64,000 nt of DNA from CAZGIF01 sp964526045 (GTDB lineage Bacteria > Patescibacteriota > Gracilibacteria > Absconditabacterales > Absconditicoccaceae), in assembly GCA_964526045.1 (NCBI GenBank), contig CAZGIF010000002.1, positions 1 through 64,000 of the forward strand, read 5' to 3'. Of this stretch, positions 10,973 through 24,746 are shown in pieces. Position 1 is the stretch's first letter, and every line of letters starts with the position of its first letter. Made by a program: the position numbers and the translations under genes. The notes under the pieces are model-generated. The model searched no databases, was not told the DNA's origin, and saw only the letters and a list, made by a program, of their open reading frames with translations.

Positions 10973-13900
10973 ATGAATAAACGTGTTTTCGCGCGCTACA
11001 CGATTCGAATACTTGGTATGTTTGTAATGTTACTTACAACGTATTGATATGGGTGATCTCGAAATTTTAGCAGCTGATCGACGCAGCTGGCAATTACAAC
11101 GAGTCAAGATTCGGCTCTTCAATGAGATACTATAGCATATACCATACAACGGTGTAATACGAGTCCTGTATGAGACTCTCTAGATTTTGAGATGATCCAT
11201 GATTTTGAGAGTTCATCTGTATTTTCTGTATTGCCATCTGCCATAGATACTGAACCTAGTGCAGTTATTGCAAACAGTGGTATCTATGCATCAACGTGAG
11301 TTGTGATAGGAACAAACATAACGAATACGCCTCCAAATAATTGTCAAATGTTCAATTATACAGGAAGAGTTGTTGCTTCGTTATTTTCTAATATAACACA
11401 AAATATAAATTTTGAAGTACGTGATGCTGCAACTGATAGATTATTGCGAGATTTTGAACATGATATTATTGTCTATCCTAGAGTAGAAGTATCAGTTGAT
11501 AAATCTCTTGTATGAACATACGGTCCGTATCAACCACAAGTAGCATGAGATATTGTAGAGCGAGAATTGGCAGTTAGTGTAAGCGGAGCGCGAAACGCAT
11601 CTAACATCCAATTGGCAGATTTTCTTGACCCAAACCTAACAAACTTAACAGTACTTTCTTCTAATCCTGCAGGTTGTACTGCTTTGCCTTGTACATTACC
11701 GACATTGGCACCATGAACAACTGCAAGATATCGTATAGCTACAACAGTGAGTGGAGATATTCAATCTCGTTTTCCATGAGACTTGTCTAATGCATGACGT
11801 ATTACAACCTGAGCTATCCAAACATGACTTGTTTTGATTCAAGACGTAGATACTGCAACTATCGCGATTGCTGGTCAGCCAGATCTTTTTGTTGCTAATC
11901 CAACTATAACTAGTCCTATATATGATAGTGATGATACTCTTGTTCTGACATTTGATGCTTGAAATAGTTGAAACGTTGCTGCAACATGATCTATTTCTAT
12001 TACTATTCCTGCTTCTTTGGCTTGATGATTTGCTCAACCTATCAATGGCGTAGTACCAACTATAATTCCATGATGATGAACAGAAACTACTATACTATGG
12101 GCTGGTATTCTTTTTCAACCATGAACAGCGAATACATTTACTGTAAATTTGACTGGTTCGCTCGATCCTAATTCTTCAGCAGCACTCATTAGGATTCTGT
12201 GAAGCGTTGGAATGGATGATTTTGATCCGTTTTTGTGAAGTAGAGAAGCGACTTTAACAAACAATAATTTTGAATTGGTAGAAAATATATTATGAAGGCC
12301 TGATCTTGCTTTGACGAAATACCTTGATTCTTCAACAAATATACAACTGTGAGATAGTATTGTTTATCAAGTTTCTGTAACAAATAGTGGAACTGCACTT
12401 GCTACTTGACTTACTATTGAAGATACATATGATGCTACTTACTTTGATTTTGATGCAGCGACAACACAAGTTGTTTGTCCAAGTGCGGTCAATGTAACAC
12501 AAACGAGTTCAACACCGACTGCTCGTTTTGGAGTGGATCGTTTGCCTGTATGATGTACTGTCAATATTACATTGTCTGGAACACTTGCAAGTGTGATGAA
12601 CTCTTGAGATGTCTTTTATAATACATGAAATGTTACAAGTCCTATACAAGAATTACACAATGCTATAGCAAACAATACACAAGTTGCGCCATTTATCATA
12701 GCATGATATACTGATGTTTCTGTACAAAAAACACTATCATGAGTTGTGTATACAAATGGTGATATATGTAGTGGACAAACATGTCCTGCATATGGATCAT
12801 GAGATGCAGTGCGATTTACTATTGAAGTAACAAATGATGGAAATCTTGAGGCAGTTGTCGATATACAAGATTTTGCTGATCAATGATTCACTCCTACATG
12901 AATAGCTAATCCTTACTATTTGCTCAACTTGTGAATACAAGTGATACCAGCATTTGGGTCTAGAACTTATAATGTGAGATGAATTGTAACACAAGATACG
13001 CCAGTGTCTTATACAAACACTGTTCGTGTGATTGAGTGATCTCAAACGTATACTGACACAGCAACATGATCAATATTATGAGCTGCTCGTTTGTCTATCA
13101 CCAAAGATATTGTTCCATGAACAAATGATATAAACGATGGACCATATTATCCATGAGATGAGGTATATTTTGCTATCACAATACGCAATACATGAACAAG
13201 AACTGCTACGTGAATACGTTTTGACGATATTATACCACAAGTATGATGAAATAATATTATCTGACTTGGTTGAGTGCCTCTCAATAATATCACTATTGTG
13301 TCTTGAAATAGCGTTAGTTTTGTTGTGACGTGAACTGTTCTATGAAACAAAGGACAATATATAGGAACATTCTCAAACCAATGAGTGATTAGTGATCCTA
13401 CAAACAACCCATGAACAAGAATAGTAGATGCAGATGATACTGCAGAGTTTACTATCTATCCAAGAACTGAACTTGCAATCCAAAAAACATACTTAGGTAT
13501 GAATGCAAATCCTATCAATCCACAAGATCCATATGGAAATCGATATGGAAACCGACAACAAGTGTCATTTCGTCTAGATATAACAAATACATGAAATACT
13601 CAAGCAACGTGAGTTGTGATTCAAGATGTATTACCTAGTGTTTTGAACTTTATCTCTACAGATACGACAACAAGTTTTGACCCAGCTACGCTGAGATGGT
13701 CAGATATACAAGTTGCTATGGATTGAACACAAACGATTTATCTGACTGCTGCCGTCAATACTGACGTACCACAGTCATTTGTGAATACATCTCGTCTTGT
13801 TACTCCTACAACATGTACACCATGACAAACGTCACCTGTATGTACAATAGTCATCACTCCAAATGATACTGCGACATGAAATATTTTGTGAATGGCTCAA

Positions 13901-16900
13901 TTGTCTATTCAAAAAACAAATATTGCTCCTTATCCAACTCGTGTTGATCCTCGTAATGGTACATTAGATTGACCAGCTTTGCCGGGAGATACGATGTGAT
14001 TCCGTTTGACTATAACAAATACATGAACAAGAGTTGCAACATGAATTCAACTGTCAGATCTTTTCCCTGAGTTTGTACAAAATGCAACATTTCCAACCAT
14101 GCAAGCAATGCGTTTGGGTAGTTATAATGCAACAAATGTTACTAATTTTGATTGAGATACACTAGCTCCTACCCGAGACCTTGTGGCTGTTCCTGCAAAT
14201 AGTAGTATTGATGTAATTATAACATGAGTTCGGTTGGCTGCAACGTGAGTAGATGTCTGAACAATGCAAACAAATACCGCTGATATCTTTGATCCACTTA
14301 CTCAATCTTGAGTCGTGATAGTATGATCTACTCCTACACAAAGAAGACAAACAACAACTCGTTTGTTCCCAATATCAGAATATATGGCAGCGTCTATGGT
14401 CAAGACTGTCAATACTGCAGCATGAACAGTGTGAGTTCTTTCGTGAGACAATATTATGTATTCTCTTAGATTTGAGAATGTTGGAAATACATGAATGTTC
14501 TTTATGTTAGAAGATATATTGCCTGACCAAGTGACATATAACCCTGCTTGATGAGCAGCTATTGTGACGGTTCCAAATAATACACCGTGATGGTTCTTTG
14601 CAAACTGATTGCAAGCTATTTGAACACAAGTATGAACAAACTTTGTGCCAGTTAGTCCATTGGCATGAGGACAACAATGACAATCTATAAAGCGATTTTA
14701 TGGTCCGTCGAAATTTTTACCCGTAAATAGTTTTGGAGTTGTTCCAAATCTATTGTGAAGAGTCAATAGAGATAACTTTGCAAGTTTTGATAATGAAGCA
14801 TGTATCTATTTTGATGACATCTGGTTGCAAGATAATAACTGACCAAGAAGCTTTAGAGGACAAACGTGTGATGATGTAACTGTTTCTGCAAGAGCAAGAC
14901 TTGAGTTTGCAAAAAGAAGAATAAGTAATAATCCAGAAAATGGTGATGATCAAGTATGATTTGTTATTACTATTACAAATACAGGATTTGCTGCTTATAC
15001 ATGAGGATTTTATATCATAGATACATTTGATCCATTTTTTAGAGTAACAGCTGCTACGACACCAAATACTCCAACAATACCTGCATCAAATGTTTTGACA
15101 CGAGAACGTTCAAATGTGACTATTCCATGACAACAGTCCTTGTCGTTTTATATAACTTGAACATTGAATGATGCGTGATGGGATTTTGGAGATGAATTCC
15201 AAAATGAAGCTATCATAAAAACATCAGAAACAGGAATAACGCTTGCAACTGTTGTTGCAACATGAGTTATATGACAACCAAAACTTGTGTTGTCTAAACA
15301 ACAAACAAGACCAAATCCATATATTCCTTGAGATATCGTAACACGACGTGTATTTGTTGCAAATAATGGAACATTGCCTGCTATTGTACAATTTCGTGAT
15401 ATTCGACCGTCTGATCTTTTCGAAAGTCCACAAGTATCACTTTGAGCACCGAGTAGTGTACAAAATACAAATGAATATATTCGAAATAACGTCACTGTTC
15501 CAGTTTCATGATTGACAATAAACTTTACGTGAGTTGTAAGAAACTGAATCTTGCCTGATCGTGTATGATCGTGATATGCAAATACATGAATAATTGTCTA
15601 CTGACCATCAAGTCAGTTTAGTCAAACTGCTGTAGCAACTGGAAGAATTGAACCGTGAATGTGAATGTCTGTGACAAAAACTGCTTTGCAAACATGAGCT
15701 AGCTTGGGGGATACTGTGTCATTTGAAGTTGCATTTAGAAATACATGAAATGTCGAAATAGAATTTGATATAACAGATTTGCGACCATGAGATGAGATTT
15801 CTTTTGTGCAAGCAGAAGCTATCATAAATGGAACAACGTATCCTTGAAACTATAACAGTGTTGTACAAAGAGTTGCATGGACAACATGAGAATTGACAAC
15901 ATTGTTGCCATGAGAATCTTGAATTGCTACGATTCAATGAACTATTATAGCACCTGTATTTAATTGTATTGACAATAGTGTTGAAGTACAATTTGGAGCA
16001 GTTGATGCAAGCAGTCCATTATACGGTAAAATTCAAACAGTTACTGCACAAGATGCAATCTGTGCTGATGTAAGATTATGAGTTGAGAAAAGACAAATCT
16101 CATTGGATCCACAACGTATTAATGATCCAGTTGGTTATGAAATCATAATCACAAATAGCTGATCAACAGCTGCAACAAATGTTTGGATTCTTGATAGTTT
16201 CCCTCCTGAGATGATTGTATGATCTCAGATAAGCTATAGGTTTTCTGGATGAGTTGGAAATGGACAGGCTCCGCTGATACCAGTGACGTTTAATAATGCA
16301 GTTTTGTGGAGTGGAAGTGCTATGGTACCTACAATACCTGCACAATCTACACTTCGTCTTTTCTTGACGTGAATAGTGAATGATACGTCCAGTATGGTCT
16401 GAAACTCTTTTGTTAATAGAGTATGTGTCAGACCCTCTCCAGAAGCACAAAGCTTAGAAGTATGTGATACAGAAACAACAACATTTGCTGACCTTGCTGA
16501 TATATATGTACAAAAACGTTTGGTAAATAATGTACAATGAGCTTCATGATATGCAGCAGTCTTTGAATTGACTGTTTGAAATCAATGAAATCTAGATGTA
16601 ACATGAGTTACACTGACTGATGCATTGTCATCTCAATTGATATATTCATGAGATACACTATGATCAGGTTTTTTTGCTGGCAAACAGATATCTACAGATA
16701 GACGTAATATTATGCGAACATGATTGACGTTGTTGGCAAACGATGCAAATCAACAGATTTTTTATCTAACATCAACAACAGCACAACCATATCCAACTGG
16801 TACAGTTTTCTCTAATCAAGCAACTGTAACTATGCCGCTTGGGCAATGAGATAGAGAGACAATACCATTGAATGCAACTCCGACAAATAATATTGCAATC

Positions 16901-19900
16901 GCAACTTGAGAGATATCACAATATATTGATTATGCTGTATCTAAATTGCCTGCAGTACAATATGCATCTTCATGAGCATTGATTCCGTTTCAAATAATTG
17001 TATCGTGAGATGCACAAGTAGGATTCACTTTGGTGAGAGATATTTTGCCAGCATGAATATCATTCGTTTCATCAGATCGTCCAGCAAATCTTGATAGTCA
17101 ATGAGTATATTGGATACTAAATTGAACTGACTTTGTTGATGGTGTAGAAGTTATCAATATGACATGACGTGTGTCACCAACACAATATGCGTTTGGACAA
17201 TTACAAAATACAGTAGAAGTTACATTTAGTAGTTTGCCGTACGATGAACCTCCTATTAGGGCTACATCTCTTGTTTTGCCTATAGCGGATCTTTATGTGA
17301 CCAAAGAATTGGTTTCTACTGAACCACAAGCTATTGGTGATCAAATACGCTATCGTTTGACTGTACAAAATAGAGGATGAGTTGCAGCTCAAAATGTAGT
17401 TCTTTATGAAGATGATCTCTTCCAATGAACAAATTTTGATCTGACTGAATTGAGTATCAATGGATCTACTTCACGCCAAGTTCGACAAAAAAACGTTACT
17501 AACGTGATTGAAGAATCTTTTTATCCACAACATATGAGAGACTTCTTGTCAAATACTGCTTTTGCTGTAGATGCTCCATTTACACTTGCTGCTTGAGAAA
17601 TAAAAACATACGACCTCTATGGAACGTTAACTCAAAATGCATGAGTATGAACTCCTATAATCAATACATGATTTGTAATAACTTCAAGTAGACAATACAC
17701 AGGAGCATATGCATCTGGTATGTCTGCTGATTTGATGTGAGATATTGCCGTTAGTACAAATTCAATTGCATGAATACCAGATCTATTTGTACAAAAATCA
17801 GTTACATGAAGTGTTTTTGATCTTTCTGGTCTTATGCTTATTGAGATACCACCGGTTATGCCATCTATATCTTGAGATAATATATATTATGCGTTGGCAT
17901 ATGGGAATAGTGGAACACAAATGGTATCTGGATGGACAATAACTGACGTATATCCATCGCAATTGTCTTTTGTTTCAATGACTTTACCAACTGGTTTGAC
18001 GTGAACTGTTGCTACATGAACAAGAACAATAACAATTACCTGACAGCCTTTGGGTTCTGGTAGCATAAATGACGGTGAGATAAACTTTCACTTCAAACTA
18101 AACAGCAATTACTTGCAAAATACTTGTTTTACTAATACTGGTAGTATTGCGTTGATGTCGTGAAGTTCATATACAGAATCAACACTGACTAACAATACCG
18201 ATGGATCAGAACAACTATGTGTTATGTGAAGACCTGATTTGCGAATACAAAAAACTATACTAACATGACAAAGTCCAATGATGTCATGAGATACTATTTC
18301 ATACAATATTGCATATGGTAACTCGTGAACAGCGACTGTAACAGGACGAAGTATAAGAGATATTCTGCCTCGTGAATTTAGATTTGTGTCTACTTCATCT
18401 GCATGACAACCTGTTTCGACATATAATGTTAATGATTTGACATGGACGTGATGAGATCTTTGATTTGCAACATGATTAGCTCCATCACAATGAGGAAGTT
18501 TTGTTATAAATGGAGTACTATCATGATCATATCCAGCTGGACATACATTCTCTAATACGTGATTTATCTGACAAGATAGTTGTTATGTATTTAGAACACC
18601 AGCGACACACACAATATACACATATTATGTTATGGATTGTAATGACTTTAATCTATTATCTAACCAAAGTTCTGTTAGTCATGTTATGTGATGAGCACCA
18701 GATATGCGTTTGACCAAAACACATAGTTGAATAATTATCCAAACATGAGATGTTGTTACATATAACTTAGCATACCAAAATGTATGAACTTTGACAGCTA
18801 CGTGACCTATAACCATAACTGATTATCTGCCATCTGCATTTGCATATGTACCGAATAGTACACGTGGATTAAACCAAAATGGTACGTCGGTTAGCATAGC
18901 AGAACCTGTTATTACACCAAGTAGTACTGGTATAACATTGAGACGACAAGTACAACCTAATATAGCTATATGAGGATCGGGAACATTGTTGTTTGATGTG
19001 AGATTAGTACAAGATATACCTGATGGAACTATTCTTACAAATACTGCAAGAATAACTCCACTTGTACCAGAACTTGAAACCGTACTCAATACAGATACAG
19101 ATACGATAGAAATGTGAACAGCACCATGAGTATCTCTCCAAAAAGTCTTAGTACAAAATTGAACGTGAATACAGTGAGACGTTTTGAGATGGAGATTAGA
19201 CTTTGCAAATAGTTGATTGGCATGATCGTGAGATTCGAATGATGTTGTTATTGTTGATACACTTCCTACTGGATTTACATTCACTAATGCGTCTTGCTCG
19301 TCTACAACACATCCACAAATCACATGTTCGTACAATGCGACTACAAGACAGCTAACAACAAATAGTTTTTATCTGACTGGACAGACGAATTGATCGTTGT
19401 TTGTACAATGATCTTTGAACTTCCAACCTCTCACAGAATTCTGTTTTACTAACACATGAAATATAACCGCTGCATGAGATCTGTTTGCTTTTGATAATAT
19501 GGCATCTGTTAGATGATGTATGACTCCAGATATAGATATCCGTGTAACGAAAACTGCACATCCAGAACGGTTGACCGCAATAAATCCTAGCGTATGACTA
19601 GATGTGTCGTGAAGTTATGTCAGATTTGATATTGATGTTCGTAATGAGTGAGCTATCACTGTAAGTGGAATACAATTGACAGATATGATTATAGATAGTT
19701 TGATTCCATTGAGTCGAATAAATCGAACAACAATCCCAACGGTTGATTCTAACTTTACACTCAATCCATGAGATATTCGTACGTATACGTTGACAGGAAT
19801 CATAAATACAAGACCATTTGGTTCATTTACGAATCGTGCAACTCTTGAATATGGTATTGGTCAACAAAGGGCATTCGCATCATGAACTGCTGTTGTTTTT

Positions 19901-22900
19901 GAGCCATGACCTCAATGTGGAAATTATCTCCTAGAAAGATGAGAGCAATGTGAACAACTAGCTTGATGATGAATGTTGAGTGATGGGACAATGTATGCAT
20001 GACAAGTTTGTCGTGATTGTCATTACTTTACACAAGAATATGAAAATGTTGCAACATTATGTTCTGAATGAGTATGTTTGACATGAACAGTAACATGAAC
20101 TGTGCCTTCATTGGAAAATATCTCTATAACTAAAACAGCGATACCAGGTAGTGGGTTTACAGTATGAGATAGTGTCTGGTTTGAAGTACGTATAGAAAAT
20201 GATTTAGAAAATCCGGTCAATAATATCGTTGTACAAGATTATCGACCAGATGAAATCGAACTTGAAAGCGTCAGTATAACTCCTTCTGGTATAGGAACAT
20301 ATGATATAAGTTCAAATCCATACAAGATTGTGCTAGAATTCTTGGAAGTGCCATGAAGCAATGAAGCGATTATAAGATTTGAATGAAAAGTAACTTCTCC
20401 TAGTTCAAAACTTGTGATAAATCGTGCATGTGTACAATGAACAGAGAAACAAAAATGTGATGATGCTGAGATAGAGATTTGATGTAAAACATGTCAACGT
20501 AATGTCTCGTTTGATAAATCGCTTCGCTCACCAAAATCACAATACGCAAGTGGGGATAGTGTTTTGTTTGATGTAACAGTGACAAATAACTCTCAACTTC
20601 CTATCCAAAATGTTAAGATTACAGACCTACGACCATCGACATTTATAACGTATTTGTGAGATAATTGAGTCTACAACTGATCTCTTGCAAATGGACGAGC
20701 GATTGGAACGCTTAATGCCGGACAATCTGCAACGGTTACATTGAGTTGAAAAGTCGCCACAAACACAACCGTTACAGCGATAAATACATGAAACGTATCA
20801 TACACGTATTTGTGAAGTACATTTACAGAAACTGATACTGCAGCTGTTCCTATATGAACATTATGAGATCTTCAAATCACTAAAACAACACAAACGGTTG
20901 GATCTGTTCGTGCTTGAGATGAAGCTGTCTTTGTTGTTCAAGTTAGAAATACAAGTACAGTTCCTGTGAATGATGTTAAACTAACTGATGCTCGACCATC
21001 AAATCTTATTAACTTTGTTTCACGAAATGTGATAACAGGATCTACGACACTTGGTATGTCAGGAACATCATTGCCAACAAACGGACGAACAATACAATCA
21101 ATACAACCATGAGCTGTGTTTGAAATACGTATGGTGTGAAAAGTAACTGCTGATTATGATGCTGAAGCAAAAAATACAGCAACAATAACATATACTGTCA
21201 ACTGAGTACCAAAAACAAAATCTGATGATGCAACTATCGTTATTATTGATGACAATACAGTTGGTGTTTGTGAGTCTTTGACTCCGAAAGATACAGTGAT
21301 CAATATAGATACAGATCGTGATGAAACTGCTAAAATCTCATACACATGTGAAGCGTCAGATGATGCATCTGCATCTACACAAATCACAATTGATTGTGAT
21401 AATGGTGATCGTATAACAAAAGATTGAGTAAGAAGTCTTCGTGCGACATGTGAATATGATGAAGCTTGAACATACAAACCTACATGTATCGTTAATAACA
21501 ACCCAGCGCCATCTGCTTGTCAAGCGAGCTTGAGAGTGAGAGATGAAAATATCTGAGTATGTGGTAATGGACGTATAGATGCTTGAGAAAAATGTGACCT
21601 TGGAACAGATGATGCAGATCGTACAAGAATAGATTCTGAATGATGTCTTGATGAATCATGTGAAGAAAGTGATGAAGATTATGCATGAATGTATTGCCAA
21701 TACTGTGATATTGAAGATGAAGATGAAACGCCTGTTGTTGAATCTCCACAATGTTTCTACTCTGATGTGCCAATGTCGCTACAACCATGAGAAATACTAC
21801 CATTACGATGGAATGTGTGATACGATGAATATGAAGTCGTTAATAGTTGTGGTGATGCAGATGATGAATGAAAGATTGTTGATTGAACAGTAGAATGTCG
21901 TTTCAGAATCTATAACAAATGAAGAGAAGACAATGGTGATTATATCACTCAAACTGATTGGATTGATTGTACTATTGATAGACGATCATCAAGTGACACA
22001 CTGTTTGATTACTTCAGAGATCACCCGCAATTTGGACAAACAGTTCAATATGCAGATGGTAAAGATTATATGAAAATTGATTCTGACTGGGATGAGTTTG
22101 GAGAATACAAAGTAAGTTTGGATGAAATGAGATATGAGTATTGTGATACTGAGTGAGATGAAAACAAACAACAAGCAATCACACGTAGAGTATGTCAGGC
22201 TAATTTTGCTCTAACGAAACCATATCTTATGCAAAAATGAGCAAGTACAAGCTTTGCAGATACAAATCTAGAAGACTTTTATACGCTCCCATGACAAAGA
22301 ATTATTGATAGTATTCAACTAGATAAGGTACAATCAATATCAGAAAATTGATATAAACCTACTGCTACTTTGGTTAATACTATTGATGATTTGATAACAA
22401 AATATGATAGATCAGATATTACAACAACAGTCACTATAGATGGTCAAGAAGCTAAAAAAGTAAGAGGAAAAGATATTTATATCGTAGAAAATTGAACTAC
22501 TATCTATACAGAAAGAGTTTGATTTACAAGACCAATTACTGTTATAGCAAAATGAGACCTGACAATTATTGGTGATGTTGCATATTCAACAATGTTTGTA
22601 GTCAAAGGGAATGTATCATTTGTTAAAGAAGATTGTTCTAGACAAGTTATAAATTGAATAGTAATGACTCAATGATCATTTACATCAGCTGAACGTGAGA
22701 AGCCAAATACACAACTTGATCAAGAACGGTGTGTAGATTGATGACTCACAATCAAATGATTGTTAATTTGACAAGATATTGAAGCAATATTCGAAAGTAA
22801 GAGATCGAACTTGAATGACCGGTTCCGTCAAAGTGATTCGAGTATAAGCATCAATGAAGAAAGAAGAAAAGAGATTTATGATGGAGCTGCAGTTTTGATA

Positions 22901-22981
22901 GAACACAACCCAGCACTTCGATTAAATCTTCCACCTCTTGTCAATGAAATATGATCAGAGTTACAGTTCTTTAGAAAGTAA
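10973..22981 (+). CDS. Giant cell-surface protein with ~20 DUF11-like repeats
   Basis: 4002 residues in one open frame when TGA is Gly. After a hydrophobic N-terminal segment (IRILGMFVMLLTTYGYGGS) the chain consists of beta-sandwich repeats of 120-170 residues. Each opens with a strand such as DLALTKYLDSS, DVSVQKTLSG, LAIQKTYLG, ADLYVTKEL or LQITKTTQT, has a central V-T-N-x-G, and ends with a D-x-L-P or D-x-x-P/R strand: the DUF11/TIGR01451 surface-repeat pattern. I can pick out about twenty. Near residue 2980 and residue 3530 there are Cys-rich CGN-x4-E/D-x-GE-x-C segments (DUF4215-like), the second after a PKD-like segment with Cys pairs. The last ~450 residues are a different mixed domain ending ELQFFRK; no LPXTG or membrane anchor is visible. 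Most glycines are TGA. Probable role: adhesion or host-cell contact. Strong terminators bound the gene. Confidence 0.9.
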
Positions 22982-23000
22982 CAAAAAAAGTACTATAAAA

Positions 23001-23029
23001 AAGTCTCTCACATTGTGAGAGACTTTTTT
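23001..23029. terminator. Strong bidirectional terminator
   Basis: 11-bp perfect stem aagtctctcac/gtgagagactt, 3-nt loop, with A and T runs on either side. It lies between the convergent giant surface-protein gene and the serine hydrolase gene and can serve both. Confidence 0.92.
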
Positions 23030-23082
23030 GCTATATATATTCTATTATAGTATGTAGTATGGTGTATTTTCTTATTTTTTTA

Positions 23083-24543
23083 TTATTGATTCATTTTTTT
23101 ACCTAGTTCGAACCCTTTGATATACATACCTTCAAGATCTGCGTCACTTGTGTTGGTAAATATAATTATACCAACTTTACTTATCGGATCAAAGACCATC
23201 TCTGTACTTACTCACTGTTCTCAACCATTATGTCCCCATAATCCCAGTTCTTCTTGTGTCAAAAACATATGTAAACCTACTGTTTCATCAATTAAAGGAA
23301 CTTGTAGTTGTAGCATTTGATCAACTGTTGATTCTTCCAATAAGACATAATTGTTGAATGATCATTTGTTTGTTAAAGTGCTAATAAATATTGATAATTC
23401 TCTTGGTGTTGTACGTAATCATCCATTAGGATAGTCTGGAAATGTATAGTGATCAACAGCCACAAATTCATCACCTTCTTTTTCGTATGGTTGACTGATT
23501 GTTTGTGTTATATTCTCTAATGTCCAACTTGTAGTTTTCATATTCAACGGTGTGAAAATATGCTGTTGTGTATAGTCAGTAAAGCTTATTCCTGAAATCT
23601 CTTCAACTAAAACACCAATAAGTGCAGTACCAGCATTTGAATATTCAAAAGTTGTCCCAGGTTCAGCATCTAGAAAGTTTTCATCTTCATAATAACGAGA
23701 ACCATTTTCACTAAAATAACTTTCTATAAATGAAGCTAATGTGATATCAGTATCTCCACCATATGTGTAATTGCCATATAGAGCCTCTCAGTCTGAAAGA
23801 GATGCAGTATGCGTCAATAGCATACGAAAAGTGATCGGAGTAGTCTGATTTGGAACGTTTACTTCAAATGGAAGATACTTGTTTATTTCATCATCTAAAT
23901 CAAATTTTCCTTGGTCATATAAACGGAGAAGCGCAGTTGCTGTAATTGTTTTTGAGATAGAGCCAATTAAAAATAAATGATCTTTAGCAAGATCTATGTT
24001 TTCTTCTCTGTTAGCTTTACCAAAGTATGATTCATATAGAATATTATCATTTTTAAAAACTATTGTTGCTATTGCAGGAAGTCCTTGTTCTGTCATCTGA
24101 TTACGTATGAAGTCGTCTAATGCTTCCTTTTCTTGAGAGAATTCATTTGTGTTATTCTTGTTTGATCAATCAGTATTTTCTCAAGTACTTTTTTGCATAA
24201 GTTTTGTAAGTGTTGAAGTTTCTATCTCGCTAACAAACGCAATATGTAGATACATATTCTTTTTTTGTTGTGAGAATGATCAATTTTGCAGTTTTTGAAC
24301 AATAATTTCTGACAACTTTTGACGCATTTGCTCTTGTTTATCTTCTTCTATTGATTCTATGAAAGTTGGTACTCTCTCTGCGAGTTCTATATATCCTTCT
24401 TGAAACTTACAATGGTTCTTTATAACTGTCAATTCTTTACAAAATATTGCGAAATCGTTTTTGTCATAAGCCTTAACTTCATCGTGTGTAGACAAAAGAA
24501 TTACACTCATCATAATGATACAGAGGGTAAGAAGTTTTTTCAT
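23083..24543 (-). CDS. Exported serine hydrolase, beta-lactamase/DD-peptidase (class C-like) fold
   Basis: 486 residues. Signal peptide MKKLLTLCIIMMSVILLST. An extra ~130-residue N-terminal region precedes the catalytic domain. Catalytic motifs are S-I-S-K (Ser about residue 195, Lys 198), Y-S-N in EYSNAGTALIG, and HNGG in place of KTG, as in the class C/esterase EstB/PBP4* group. It probably acts on the cell wall or on small esters and peptides outside the membrane. These proteins are often D-aminopeptidases or esterases rather than true antibiotic lactamases. It is the last gene before the giant-gene terminator. The ATG chosen gives a textbook signal peptide. Confidence 0.88.
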
Positions 24544-24664
24544 GGTTGTTTTTATAGTATAAAGTAGTAATCATAATATAAAACTTTCGATTCTATTTCA
24601 AGTAATAAAAATTATTACTTCTACTCTTTTGCTATCTTTTTTATAAAATTTACTTCTATCAAAA

Positions 24665-24701
24665 AAAATTACACATAGTACAAAGTACTGTGTGTAATTT
24701 T
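24665..24701 (-). terminator. Intrinsic terminator downstream of atpD
   Basis: Long stem (aaaattacaca.agtac / gtac..tgtgtaatttt) with a 3-nt loop. On the minus strand a T run follows. It isolates atpD from the serine hydrolase gene. Confidence 0.85.
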
Positions 24702-24746
24702 CTGCTCACTATATTTGAGACTGATATTTTTTTCTAGTTTAGTGAA

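Noticed and set aside
23083..24543. Antibiotic-resistance beta-lactamase
   Set aside because: The motifs (SxxK, YSN, HNGG) fit the broad class C/esterase/D-peptidase group; nothing specific to resistance enzymes is seen.
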